A DNA stretch of 64,000 nucleotides from Hydrotalea sp. (GTDB lineage Bacteria; Bacteroidota; Bacteroidia; Chitinophagales; Chitinophagaceae), in NCBI GenBank assembly GCA_022402565.1, contig JAKRSC010000022.1:112474-176473 (forward strand), in the 5' to 3' direction. A model generated the notes under the pieces. The model saw only the letters and a program-made list of their open reading frames with translations. It searched no databases and was not told the origin of the DNA. The translations under genes were made by a program, and so were the position numbers. Position 1 is the stretch's first letter; each line of letters starts with the position of its first letter. Positions 18,260 through 27,056 of this stretch are shown in pieces.

Positions 18260-19369
18260 ATGGGAAGCATTAATTACCGGCATTTTACATTAGGTGTAGA
18301 GGAAGAATACATGGTAATAGACCCCACTACACGCGAATTAAAAAGCCACGAACAAAAAATTGTTCAAGAAGGCCATAAGCTAATTAAGGATAAAGTAAAA
18401 GCAGAAATGCACCAGGCCGTGGTTGAAGTAGGCACTGATATTTGTGCAAACATTGATGAAGCACTCAAAGATGTTTCTACACTTCGTGGCACCATTGCAC
18501 AAATTGCAGGCGATTTAGGCTTGTGGATTGGCGCATCTGGAACCCACCCTTTTAGTCATTGGGAAAGTCAGCTCATCACCGACCATGTGCGCTACAGTCA
18601 AATTGTAAATGAATTACAAGAAGCTGCAAGGAGTAATCTCATTTTTGGATTACACGTGCACGTGGGTATGGAAGACAGAAAAATGGCCATACATATTGCC
18701 AACAGTGCAAGGTACTTTTTACCTCACGTGTACGCATTAAGCACTAACTCACCATTTTGGGAGGGAAGAAGTACCGGCTACAAGTCTTTTAGAACAAAGG
18801 TGTTTGATAAATTTCCTAGAACAGGTATTCCGGAATATTTTGAAAGCATTGAAGCGTACGATAATTACGTTTCGCTGCTTATAAAAACAAACTGTATAGA
18901 TAATGCTAAGAAAATTTGGTGGGACTTGCGTGTTCATCCATTTTTCAATACAGTTGAATTCAGAATTTGCGATGTTCCAATGACCATCATGGAAACAATT
19001 GCCATTGCATCTCTTTTCCAAGCCATTTGCGCCAAGTTGTACAAGTTGAGAAGTAAGAACATGAATTTCATCATGTATCAACGTGCGCTGATTAACGAGA
19101 ATAAGTGGCGTGCAAGCAGATACGGTGTAGATGGCTCACTTATAGATTTCGGAAAAGAAAGCGAAGTAAATACCAGACTCCTTATTTATGAACTTCTTGA
19201 TTTTGTAGATGATGTTGTAGATGATTTAGGAAGCAGACATATTATTACCTACATCGCAAAGATGCTTGAACAAGGAACGGGTGCTGACCGACAATTAAAA
19301 GTGTACATGCAAACTGGAAGCTTAGTTTCTGTAGTCGACTATATTCACGATCAATTTCTGCGTGTATAA
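18260..19369 (+). CDS. Carboxylate-amine ligase, GCS2/YbdK family
   Basis: 369 residues, the usual size of YbdK-like proteins. Seen: FTLGVEEEYMVID near the N-terminus, GASGTHPFSHW, GLHVHVGMEDR with the conserved His pair, and VEFRICDVPMT. YbdK has weak glutamate-cysteine ligase activity in E. coli, but the true substrates of most members are unknown. Here it is coupled to an ATP-grasp protein and opposite an esterase, so it is more likely part of a two-ligase pathway than of glutathione synthesis. A UUCG-loop terminator follows. Confidence 0.88.
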   Translation: MGSINYRHFTLGVEEEYMVIDPTTRELKSHEQKIVQEGHKLIKDKVKAEMHQAVVEVGTDICANIDEALKDVSTLRGTIAQIAGDLGLWIGASGTHPFSHWESQLITDHVRYSQIVNELQEAARSNLIFGLHVHVGMEDRKMAIHIANSARYFLPHVYALSTNSPFWEGRSTGYKSFRTKVFDKFPRTGIPEYFESIEAYDNYVSLLIKTNCIDNAKKIWWDLRVHPFFNTVEFRICDVPMTIMETIAIASLFQAICAKLYKLRSKNMNFIMYQRALINENKWRASRYGVDGSLIDFGKESEVNTRLLIYELLDFVDDVVDDLGSRHIITYIAKMLEQGTGADRQLKVYMQTGSLVSVVDYIHDQFLRV

Positions 19370-19372
19370 AAT

Positions 19373-19398
19373 AAAAAGCTCCTTCGGGAGCTTTTTTT
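19373..19398. terminator. Bidirectional terminator with UUCG loop
   Basis: AAAAAGCTCC-TTCG-GGAGCTTTTT, a perfect 10-bp stem between two convergent genes; it overlaps the stop of the minus-strand gene. Confidence 0.9.
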
Positions 19399-20332
19399 AT
19401 AACTTATAATCAAAAATTGTTGCTGTGAAAATAGATCGTTCACGCTTCTTAAACACTACATCCCAATTCCCCTTGTAACGAAGAACTGATGGAACAACTA
19501 AGTCACCAACCCTTGTCATTTCTACTTCCATAGCAACGTCAAAATCATACACACCTGCTTTATAGCTAAGGGAATAATTCCTTGCAAGTACTTCAAGTGT
19601 TTTTATATCGAACCAAGTAACCATTTCATCAATCACCACATCATCTTTTCTAAAAAGACCTAGCTTATCTTTTGGCTGAATAGAAAATACATACACAGGT
19701 TTTCCTTTATACTCTTGCACGTCTAATCGGTAATCATACACTTTCCTTGCCGAAGCATCGTACAAATCAAGCTTGTTCCCAATAAAAGGAATTCCGGGAA
19801 TTTTTTTGCCTGGCAAAAAGAACAACATTTTTAACTGCTCTTTTTGTTTTTCTATACCTTTTTTCCCTTCAGTAGTTAGCTTCCTTCCCTTCACAATATT
19901 GTCCTCTCCACATTCTTTCCCTTTTGTAAAAAACAAAGAAGCATATAATTCTGCAGTATTGTAGTTATATCCACCCTTACGATCATAAAAATCACCAGTT
20001 ACTTGCTCCTGCAAAACCTCCATTGTCCTACAACCATTTGCACGAGTCTGTCGGGTTTTGCTATTTAAAGAAGCCTGCACTTTTCCTTTTTTATCCAGCA
20101 TCTGAATATTATTGAAAGAGGTGTATCCAATGATGCGAAGATTTTTGAAAGCCTTGTAAAACGTTGTATCCTCTTGTATGATCTTAAGCACTTTCCTGTA
20201 ATCAAAATTATTCCTAACTACAACTTCCCCTAAAGTAATCTTTTGATCATCAATTACGAGTGTAGTATCCTGTGTATGACCAAGAAAACTTATAAATAGC
20301 AAACAACTAAAAAGTAAGACAGATCGCATCAT
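19397..20332 (-). CDS. Exported hypothetical protein
   Basis: 311 residues with a signal peptide of about 20 (FISFLGHTQ). The first mature part (DDQKITLGEVVVRNNFDYRKVLKII) resembles the linker after a carboxypeptidase-regulatory domain in Bacteroidota surface proteins. The rest is beta-rich with no recognised catalytic motif; outer-membrane or periplasmic location is likely. Its ATG overlaps the def stop as ATGA, so translation is coupled to peptide deformylase. I cannot assign a function. Confidence 0.65.
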   Translation of the reverse strand: MMRSVLLFSCLLFISFLGHTQDTTLVIDDQKITLGEVVVRNNFDYRKVLKIIQEDTTFYKAFKNLRIIGYTSFNNIQMLDKKGKVQASLNSKTRQTRANGCRTMEVLQEQVTGDFYDRKGGYNYNTAELYASLFFTKGKECGEDNIVKGRKLTTEGKKGIEKQKEQLKMLFFLPGKKIPGIPFIGNKLDLYDASARKVYDYRLDVQEYKGKPVYVFSIQPKDKLGLFRKDDVVIDEMVTWFDIKTLEVLARNYSLSYKAGVYDFDVAMEVEMTRVGDLVVPSVLRYKGNWDVVFKKRERSIFTATIFDYKL

Positions 20333-20907
20333 TTTGCTAACATCATTTTATAGTCCACTTTCCATTTGCCCTTTGAAATATCATTCAACTTGCCTTGTAA
20401 TAATTTTTTCTTCAAAGGCTTGAGGTAGTCAATGAATAGTTTGCCTTCAATATGGTCATACTCATGCAAAATAACCCTTGCAGTAATACCTGTAAATGTT
20501 TTGGTATTTTCTTGAAAATTAGCATCAAAATAACGCAGTGTTACTTTTTCTGGTCGGTACACATCTTCACGTATTTTTGGAATACTCAAACAACCCTCGT
20601 TATAAGGCCATTCCTCCCCTTCTAGTTGTAAAATCTCAGCATTGATGAAAACCTCTTTCATTCCCTCATCACCCGGATAAGCATGCTTTTCGTCTTCTTC
20701 TAAATGCTCCATAATTTGAACACTATCAATCACGAACAAACGAATGGATAAGTTCACCTGTGGAGCAGCTAAACCCACACCATTACTCGCATACATGGTT
20801 TCCCACATGCTGTCAATCAGTTCATCCAGTTTTGGATAATCAGGTTGAATTGGACTTGCAACTTTTCTCAACACACTGGCTCCATAAGCCACAATAGGGT
20901 AAATCAT
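20329..20907 (-). CDS. def: Peptide deformylase
   Basis: Removes the formyl group from the first methionine of new proteins. All three metal/active-site motifs are present: GVGLAAPQ, EGCLSIP and HEYDH. The start is the ATG at 20907, giving MIYPIVAYG, the usual family start and 192 residues; a longer frame from a TTG at 20925 would run through the -7 box TATTTTTG at 20923-20930. A lysine-rich tail follows the catalytic core. It forms an operon with the exported protein downstream (ATGA overlap) and lies 45 bp after ruvX. Confidence 0.96.
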   Translation of the reverse strand: MIYPIVAYGASVLRKVASPIQPDYPKLDELIDSMWETMYASNGVGLAAPQVNLSIRLFVIDSVQIMEHLEEDEKHAYPGDEGMKEVFINAEILQLEGEEWPYNEGCLSIPKIREDVYRPEKVTLRYFDANFQENTKTFTGITARVILHEYDHIEGKLFIDYLKPLKKKLLQGKLNDISKGKWKVDYKMMLAK

Positions 20908-20922
20908 TCCAATAATTTGGTG

Positions 20923-20930
20923 CAAAAATA
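20923..20930 (-). promoter_or_regulatory. -7 box of def
   Basis: TATTTTTG on the minus strand, 15 nt before the def ATG; -33 is poor (TTTT). Confidence 0.4.
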
Positions 20931-20952
20931 ACTGATTCAGTAGGAAATGCTA

Positions 20953-21375
20953 CTAAAACGACTGTGAACGGTTTTGTAAAAACTCCTGCAACATAATCGC
21001 AGCTGCAATTTGGTCCACATTTTCTTTTTTCTGCCGGTCTTTTTTCTTCATGCCCATTTCAACCATTGCCCGACTAGCCATTTTAGAACTATATCGCTCA
21101 TCAACAGTTTGAATAGGAATTTGAGGCAGGTTTTTTTTAATGAGCTGGATGGCTGCTTTTACCAATGGCGTAGCGTGGGTGGGTGTATCATCTAAATTCA
21201 GCGGCTCTCCAATAAGTATGCGCTCTACTTGTTCATTTTTGCAGTATTCCTGTAAAAAACTAATCAAATCTTTGCTGTGGATAGTTGTTAAAGGACTAGC
21301 AATAATTTGAAGCGGATCGGTCACAGCAATACCGGTTCTTTTCCCTCCATAATCAATACAAATAATTCTTGCCAT
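20953..21375 (-). CDS. ruvX: Putative pre-16S rRNA nuclease / Holliday junction resolvase-like YqgF
   Basis: 140 residues with an RNase H fold. Seen: the N-terminal Asp in ICIDYGGKRTGIAVTD, GEPLNLDDTPT, the DERYSS motif, and the C-terminal Asp in VDQIAAAIMLQEFL. The family processes the 5' end of pre-16S rRNA. The start is the ATG at 21375, overlapping the TGA of the ubiA-like gene by one base (TGATG); a GTG one codon earlier would lie inside that gene. It is the third gene of the trmH-ubiA-ruvX run. Confidence 0.93.
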   Translation of the reverse strand: MARIICIDYGGKRTGIAVTDPLQIIASPLTTIHSKDLISFLQEYCKNEQVERILIGEPLNLDDTPTHATPLVKAAIQLIKKNLPQIPIQTVDERYSSKMASRAMVEMGMKKKDRQKKENVDQIAAAIMLQEFLQNRSQSF

Positions 21376-22274
21376 CACAATAAAATATCAGAAATGACTA
21401 AAATAGCAAATATGACGCTGGCAATTCCATTGGTAGTAAAAAATGCCAAGTTTACTTTACTCAAATCGTTGGGCTTCACTAACCGATGCTGCAATAACAA
21501 CATAATTACAAAAAAGACTACACCAGCTAAATACCAATAACCTAAGTTGCCATAAAAAAACACAACCAACAACAAAAAAACCACCATAGTATGTAGCATT
21601 TGGCTTACCCGAAGCGCTCGTTTTCTTCCTAGTAAAGAGGGTATAGAATGCAAACCCTGCGACTGATCAAAATCAACATCCTGCAATGCATAAATAATAT
21701 CAAATCCACTCACCCAGCACAAAACAATTGCGGAAAACATAATTGGCAACCAATGAAATTCACCTACAACAGCTATGTATGCACCAATAGGTGCCAGTGA
21801 TAAACCTAAACCAAGTACAAGGTGACAGAGAGCGGTGAATCTTTTAGTAAAACTATAACCCAAAACAACTAACAATGCTACAGGCGAAAGCCACCCACAT
21901 AATGGATGTAAAAAAAATGAAGCAGCAATAAAAATTATGCTATTAACAATAGTAAATCGGAGTGCTGCATCTGGGCTAATTATTCCTGCAGGAATTTCTC
22001 TGATGGCAGTACGAGGATTTTTTGCATCAAAGTTTCTATCTAAATATCTATTAAAAGCCATGGCAGCACTTCTTGCTGTTACCATACAAAGAACTACCAG
22101 AAAAAACTGTTTAACAATCCAATAAGTTTCTAGTCCTAAAACACCTGCTCCTGTATGTAAACCCTCGCTATGAATTGTTCGAACACCCAGAAAAAAGCCA
22201 ATGAAAGCAAAAGGCATTGCAAATAATGTATGCGAAAACTTTACCAGAGATAAATAATTCTGAAACGTAGGCAT
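21375..22274 (-). CDS. UbiA-family prenyltransferase
   Basis: 299 residues, about eight membrane helices. Seen: the first Asp-rich motif in NRYLDRNFDAKNPRT and the second in YALQDVDFD, both needed for prenyl diphosphate and Mg binding. The N-terminal KFSHTLFAMPFAFIGFF is like the 4-hydroxybenzoate/menaquinone-precursor enzymes (UbiA, MqnP). Quinone synthesis is therefore likely, but the aromatic substrate cannot be told from the sequence alone. It starts 6 bp after the trmH stop and overlaps ruvX by one base, so it is in an operon. Confidence 0.88.
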   Translation of the reverse strand: MPTFQNYLSLVKFSHTLFAMPFAFIGFFLGVRTIHSEGLHTGAGVLGLETYWIVKQFFLVVLCMVTARSAAMAFNRYLDRNFDAKNPRTAIREIPAGIISPDAALRFTIVNSIIFIAASFFLHPLCGWLSPVALLVVLGYSFTKRFTALCHLVLGLGLSLAPIGAYIAVVGEFHWLPIMFSAIVLCWVSGFDIIYALQDVDFDQSQGLHSIPSLLGRKRALRVSQMLHTMVVFLLLVVFFYGNLGYWYLAGVVFFVIMLLLQHRLVKPNDLSKVNLAFFTTNGIASVIFAILVISDILL

Positions 22275-22280
22275 GGTTTA

Positions 22281-22820
22281 CTAACGATTCGTTTGTAAAT
22301 AGGGTTCAGTTAATTTCCAAAAAAGAATACCTGCAGCCACACTCACATTCAACGAGTGCTTCATGCCTAATTGAGGAATTTCAATAGCACCATTGCAAAT
22401 TGCCAACGCCTCCTCGGATACCCCTTCCACTTCATTGCCCAACACAACGGCCAATTTCGGGTAATCAAGTGATAAGAAAGATTCAAGTGAAACTGCATTT
22501 TTAGTTTGTTCTAAAGCAAACACTGTGTATCCATTTTCTTGTAATCCTTGTATTGCTTCGGTAGCAGTTGCCACATATTTCCAATCAACCGTTTCAGTAG
22601 CCCCTAATGCTGTTTTATGAATATCTCTATGGGGGGGCTGAGGAGTATATCCGGTAAGAATGATTTGCTCCAATAAAAAGGCATCTACTGTTCTAAAAAC
22701 ACTACCCACATTATGCATGCTCCGCACATTCTCTAAAATAACTGTAACAGGGGTTTTAGACGCCTGTTTATAGCCTTCCACCGTTTTACGGCCAAGCTCC
22801 TCCATGCTCCTTTTCAACAT
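22281..22820 (-). CDS. TrmH/SpoU-family RNA 2'-O-methyltransferase
   Basis: 179 residues, only the SPOUT catalytic domain. Seen: motif 1 LENVRSMHNVGSVFRT, motif 2 VVLGNEVEGVS, and motif 3 IPQLGMKHSLNVSVAAGI, which form the knotted SAM site. The start is the ATG at 22820; the TTG-initiated frame from 22874 would read through the promoter. A -7 box TATCTTTG lies 4 nt before this ATG. It methylates tRNA or rRNA; the target is not predictable. First gene of an operon with the ubiA-like gene and ruvX. Confidence 0.9.
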   Translation of the reverse strand: MLKRSMEELGRKTVEGYKQASKTPVTVILENVRSMHNVGSVFRTVDAFLLEQIILTGYTPQPPHRDIHKTALGATETVDWKYVATATEAIQGLQENGYTVFALEQTKNAVSLESFLSLDYPKLAVVLGNEVEGVSEEALAICNGAIEIPQLGMKHSLNVSVAAGILFWKLTEPYLQTNR

Positions 22821-22824
22821 TATG

Positions 22825-22853
22825 CAAAGATAACATATCCACATCATAGCAAA
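22825..22853 (-). promoter_or_regulatory. Promoter of the trmH operon (leaderless type)
   Basis: Minus strand: TTTG (22853-22850), 17-nt spacer, TATCTTTG (22832-22825), 4 nt, ATG. Confidence 0.6.
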
Positions 22854-22868
22854 GACGGATATATAGAC

Positions 22869-22898
22869 TTGCAAAAAGAGCTTCTCCTCCTATATTTG
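22869..22898 (+). promoter_or_regulatory. Promoter of mutS (leaderless type)
   Basis: TTG (22869-22871), 19-nt spacer, TATATTTG (22891-22898), 5 nt, ATG. Confidence 0.65.
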
Positions 22899-22903
22899 CT
22901 GCT

Positions 22904-25507
22904 ATGGCAAAAAGCGGCAATGATACTCCTCTCATGCAACAGCACCGAAGCATCAAACAGAAATATCCAGATGCTATTTTGCTATTTCGTGTTGGTGACT
23001 TTTATGAAACTTTTGGAGAAGATGCCATAATTGCATCGCGTGTGCTTGGCATTACGCTTACTAAAAGAAATAATGGCGCCGCTAGTGAAAGCGAACTGGC
23101 AGGATTTCCGCATCATGCCCTTGACACCTATTTACACAAACTAGTAAAAGCCGGACATAGAGTTGCCATTTGCGACCAACTAGAAGATCCTAAACAAGCG
23201 AAAGGATTAGTGAAGAGAGGTGTTACAGAAATGGTTACTCCTGGTATTGCTACGCACGATAAAATGCTGGAACACCATAGCAATCATTTTCTTGCTGGTC
23301 TATTTCCTGGCGAACAACAAGAAGGAATTGCTTTCTTAGATGTTTCAACTGGTGAATTTTTCTTAGCTGAAGGGAATGCTGAATACATTGATAAATTGTT
23401 GCAAAGCTTTCAGCCTGCAGAGGTCATCTTCCCAAGAACTTATCAAAAGAAATTTAAAGAGCTATACGGCCAACGTTTCTACACCTATACTCTAGACACT
23501 TGGATTTTTGAAAAAGAATTCGCCTACGAACTTTTACTGAAACATTTTCAAACACACTCTCTTAAAGGATTTGGTGTTGAAGAAATGAACCAAGGAATTA
23601 TTGCTGCAGGCGCAGTAATGCATTACCTCAGAGAAACTGCACATCCAAATCTCCAACATATTACCCAACTGCAAAGGTTGGAGAAAGATGATTTTTTATG
23701 GATGGACCGATTTACCATTCGGAACCTCGAATTGTTAGGTAATGGCCAAAATGAAAGTCATCATCTATTGCAAGTTCTGGATCAAACCGTGTCGCCAATG
23801 GGCGCAAGATTGCTTAAGAGGTGGATGATTTTCCCATTGAAAGACTTAGATAAAATACGAGAGCGACATCTTGCAGTAGAATGGTTGATTTTGCACACAG
23901 ATACAAGAAAAAAAATTATTCAAACAGTAAAAGCTGCAGGTGATATTGAAAGATTGGTGAGTAAGATTCCTTTGAAGAAAATCAATCCACGTGAATTGCT
24001 ACAAGTTGCAAGAGGCTTAGAAATGGCTCAGGAAATAAAGCATCTTTCAAAACAAATAAGCGACCCTTATCTACAAAGAATAGGTGATGCTATTCATGAA
24101 TGTCAACAAATTAAGGATCGAATTTTTGCTGAACTCGAAGATCTTCCTCCTGTTCAAGTTCAAAAAGGACAAGTCATTAGAGCCGGAGTTCATGCTGAGT
24201 TAGATGAGCTCAGAAACATTGTTAGTGGAGGCAAAGATTACTTGGTAAAAATTCAACAGGAAGAAGCTGAACAAACAGGAATTGGATCTTTAAAAATAAG
24301 TTACAACCAAGTATTTGGCTATTATTTGGAAGTAACCAATGCGCATAAGTCGAAGGTGCCAGATAGATGGATAAGAAAACAAACACTTGCAAATGCAGAG
24401 CGCTACATTACTCCTGAATTAAAAGTATACGAAGAAAAAATTACTGGGGCTGAAGAAAAAATTCTTGCTCTTGAAACAGCTTTGTACGAAAAACTTTTAA
24501 CTGCTTTGCAGGATTATATTCAACCCATTCAAACAAATGCACATGTCTTAGCTGTTTTTGATTGCCTATGTTGTTTTGCAGAAACAGCGCTTGCGAACAA
24601 GTACACTCAACCAATCATGCATGATGGACTTGCATTGCAAATTGAAGCAGCAAGACATCCAGTTATTGAAAAACATTTGCCTGCTGGAGAAACTTATATT
24701 GATAATGATATTGTATTAGATCCAACCAGCCAGCAAATCATTATTCTTACTGGACCCAACATGAGTGGAAAGAGTGCCATCCTTCGTCAAACAGCTCTCA
24801 TTACTTTAATGGCACACATGGGTTCATTTGTGCCAGCAGCCAAAGCAAATATTCCATTAACTGATAAAATATTTACAAGAGTTGGAGCCAGTGATAACTT
24901 GAGTGGGGGTGAAAGTACATTCATGGTTGAGATGAATGAAACAGCTAGCATCATCAATAATATTTCTCAAAGAAGCTTAATATTATTGGATGAAATTGGA
25001 AGAGGCACTTCAACTTATGATGGTATTTCAATTGCTTGGAGCATCGTAGAATACTTACAATCATCTCCACAACAACCCAAAACATTATTCGCTACGCACT
25101 ACCACGAGTTAAACGAATTAGAACATCTCTATTCAAACATTCGAAATTATCATGTGACCAACAGAGAGGTTGGCAATAAGGTAATTTTCTTACGAAAACT
25201 TGCGGCTGGTGGAAGTACACATAGTTTTGGTATACATGTAGCAAGGATGGCTGGTATGCCACCTTCACTCATTGATAGAGCAAATAAGATTTTAGCACAA
25301 TTAGAATCGAGTCGTGAGCAATCGCAAAATGAAGGATTAAGCGCATCAATTACGCCGCAAAAGTCACAGCTACAACTCTCTATTTTTGATGCACACAGCT
25401 TAGTGTTCGAAGAAATCAGAAAAACTTTGAGTGATATAGATATTAATCGTTTAACACCCGTTGAAGCTCTATTGAAGTTGCAAGAAATCAAGCAGAAAAT
25501 ACAATAA
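22904..25507 (+). CDS. mutS: DNA mismatch repair protein MutS
   Basis: Recognises mismatches and, with ATP, recruits MutL. It is 867 residues, full length. Seen: the mismatch-reading FRVGDFYETFGEDA with the conserved Phe and Glu (about 29-42), the core lever domains, the Walker A GPNMSGKSAILRQ, LSGGESTFMVEMNETA, the Walker B LILLDEIGRGTSTYDG, and FATHYHELNELE. The C-terminal end resembles the dimer region. The start matches the family N-terminus (TPLMQQHRSIKQKYPDA). Promoter directly upstream; the stop is 3 bp from the convergent GDPD gene with no clear terminator. Confidence 0.98.
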   Translation: MAKSGNDTPLMQQHRSIKQKYPDAILLFRVGDFYETFGEDAIIASRVLGITLTKRNNGAASESELAGFPHHALDTYLHKLVKAGHRVAICDQLEDPKQAKGLVKRGVTEMVTPGIATHDKMLEHHSNHFLAGLFPGEQQEGIAFLDVSTGEFFLAEGNAEYIDKLLQSFQPAEVIFPRTYQKKFKELYGQRFYTYTLDTWIFEKEFAYELLLKHFQTHSLKGFGVEEMNQGIIAAGAVMHYLRETAHPNLQHITQLQRLEKDDFLWMDRFTIRNLELLGNGQNESHHLLQVLDQTVSPMGARLLKRWMIFPLKDLDKIRERHLAVEWLILHTDTRKKIIQTVKAAGDIERLVSKIPLKKINPRELLQVARGLEMAQEIKHLSKQISDPYLQRIGDAIHECQQIKDRIFAELEDLPPVQVQKGQVIRAGVHAELDELRNIVSGGKDYLVKIQQEEAEQTGIGSLKISYNQVFGYYLEVTNAHKSKVPDRWIRKQTLANAERYITPELKVYEEKITGAEEKILALETALYEKLLTALQDYIQPIQTNAHVLAVFDCLCCFAETALANKYTQPIMHDGLALQIEAARHPVIEKHLPAGETYIDNDIVLDPTSQQIIILTGPNMSGKSAILRQTALITLMAHMGSFVPAAKANIPLTDKIFTRVGASDNLSGGESTFMVEMNETASIINNISQRSLILLDEIGRGTSTYDGISIAWSIVEYLQSSPQQPKTLFATHYHELNELEHLYSNIRNYHVTNREVGNKVIFLRKLAAGGSTHSFGIHVARMAGMPPSLIDRANKILAQLESSREQSQNEGLSASITPQKSQLQLSIFDAHSLVFEEIRKTLSDIDINRLTPVEALLKLQEIKQKIQ

Positions 25508-25510
25508 CAA

Positions 25511-26431
25511 TCATAGCTTTTTAAATAAGTCGGGATAATCGCTAATGATTCCATCAACTCCCATGGCTTTCATTTTTTTCATTGTTGGCAAATCGTTTAC
25601 TGTCCATGGCACAAGCTTCACACCCATATCCTTGCACCTACGTACCATAAGTGGTGTTACCATCGAAAAATGCGGGCTGTATACATCTGGGAGAAAACCT
25701 AACAGTTTAAGTATTTGTGGGAATGGTTTATTATCCTCTGGTTCTACCAAAGCCGATATGGGAATACGAGGATGATTTTTTCTTATGTATTGTAAGGTTC
25801 TAAAATCGAACGACTGAATGATTACGCGCGATTGAATTTTCTTTTCAAGTATTACTCCCATCAAAAGTTCAGCAAACTCATCAGGCTTAGGATGATATAA
25901 ATTATCAAAAGAGGGTAAGCACTTCGTCTCAATATTAAATCGAACTTTAGGAAGCTTTTTCCTTTTACAATAATTTTCTACACTATCAATTAAAACCGAC
26001 AAAAGCGGTTTTGTAACTGCCATCTTTTGTTGCTTTGGAAATCTAGGATGCGTTCGCATTCCAACATCATATTCTTGCGTTTGTGCAAACGTCATTCTAT
26101 AAATGTTGTGCTCCTTTTCAGTTCCTTGTTCTACTGCTTTGCCATCTGGAGTGGTAGAAACCTCATGGCTAAAAAATGGTTCATGAGAAACAATTACTTT
26201 ATTATCGGAAGTAATAACTACATCCATTTCCAAGGTTGTAACACCTAAATCGATTGCTTTCAACATAGCGGGAATTGTATTTTCAGGCATTAATCCCCTG
26301 CAACCTCTGTGTCCCTGATAATCGAATGTGAGTCCAGCATTTTTTGATTTGCTCCCTTTTATGAAACAACCATGCATTAGAATAACAGAAAGCAATAAGC
26401 TTATTAGACGATATGGTAAACCTTTAATCAT
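25511..26431 (-). CDS. Glycerophosphodiester phosphodiesterase, lipoprotein
   Basis: 306 residues from the ATG at 26431; a longer TTG frame from 26464 lies inside the neighbouring gene. The N-terminus is a lipoprotein signal ending SVILMHGC, so the mature protein is probably lipid-anchored on the envelope. The TIM-barrel core shows GHRG, MPENT, LEMDVVIT and SHEP, which are the catalytic His pair and metal-binding residues of GDPD enzymes. It releases glycerol 3-phosphate from phospholipid head groups. It overlaps the upstream PaiB-like gene by 8 nt, in an operon with mrp. Confidence 0.9.
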   Translation of the reverse strand: MIKGLPYRLISLLLSVILMHGCFIKGSKSKNAGLTFDYQGHRGCRGLMPENTIPAMLKAIDLGVTTLEMDVVITSDNKVIVSHEPFFSHEVSTTPDGKAVEQGTEKEHNIYRMTFAQTQEYDVGMRTHPRFPKQQKMAVTKPLLSVLIDSVENYCKRKKLPKVRFNIETKCLPSFDNLYHPKPDEFAELLMGVILEKKIQSRVIIQSFDFRTLQYIRKNHPRIPISALVEPEDNKPFPQILKLLGFLPDVYSPHFSMVTPLMVRRCKDMGVKLVPWTVNDLPTMKKMKAMGVDGIISDYPDLFKKL

Positions 26432-27050
26432 GCTTTGAATGATGCAACAGCATTTCGGCAGCAAGTTGTTGTTCTATGAAATTACCTTTGCTTAAAGCGT
26501 TGGTTATTCGAGATACTGTAGCACTGTCTTTATTTTGGCTCCATTTAAATACATGTTGTAGGTCATACACTTCCATTTCAAGCCCTACAATAGCCTTCAT
26601 ATGTTGCTTCACATAAGCAACATCCATATGTTCTACAAGAGAAACGGAATTTTTCGGCTCAAATTGTTTTGTAAGTCTATCTAATAATTGCAACAGCCCT
26701 GCATCATCCATCCATTTCACTTTGGCTCTGGCATGCACTGCTGAATAATTCCAAGTACTCGCTGTATTCTGTGGCTCGTAAAGCTGAGCCGAAACATACG
26801 CATGTGCACCCTGGAATACCACCATAACATCGTTATTCATTTCCATTGCACGGGTATGCTCTTGCTGTCGCATAACATGCCCAGATAGAAGCACTTTTCC
26901 ATCTTTTTGAAACGATATACAAACTGGAATATGTGTAACAATAGGCTGGTTGGCTGCATTTACTGCAATAATTGTTACAAAGGGGTGTGCTCGCATAAAA
27001 TCAAGCACCTCACTATTTGAGTGAGATTTAAAATGGGGTATATGATACAT
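26424..27050 (-). CDS. PaiB-family FMN-binding protein
   Basis: 208 residues with the split-barrel FMN fold of the PaiB (FMN_bind_2) family. Seen: the N-terminal MYHIPHFK, GHVMRQQEHTRAM, VVFQGAHAYVSAQLYEP and TWNYSAVHARAK, all conserved positions. PaiB of B. subtilis was described as a regulator of sporulation and protease genes, but most members are uncharacterised, so a flavin- or heme-linked enzyme role is equally possible. It starts 6 bp after mrp and overlaps the GDPD gene. Confidence 0.87.
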   Translation of the reverse strand: MYHIPHFKSHSNSEVLDFMRAHPFVTIIAVNAANQPIVTHIPVCISFQKDGKVLLSGHVMRQQEHTRAMEMNNDVMVVFQGAHAYVSAQLYEPQNTASTWNYSAVHARAKVKWMDDAGLLQLLDRLTKQFEPKNSVSLVEHMDVAYVKQHMKAIVGLEMEVYDLQHVFKWSQNKDSATVSRITNALSKGNFIEQQLAAEMLLHHSKHD

Positions 27051-27056
27051 GAATTA

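Noticed and set aside
20908..20925. TTG start of def
   Set aside because: The TTG is the end of TATTTTTG, a -7 box; the ATG at 20907 gives the normal family start. The same logic moved the starts of trmH, GDPD, yigZ, pepT, the LysM gene, the receiver gene, SDR and proline dehydrogenase.
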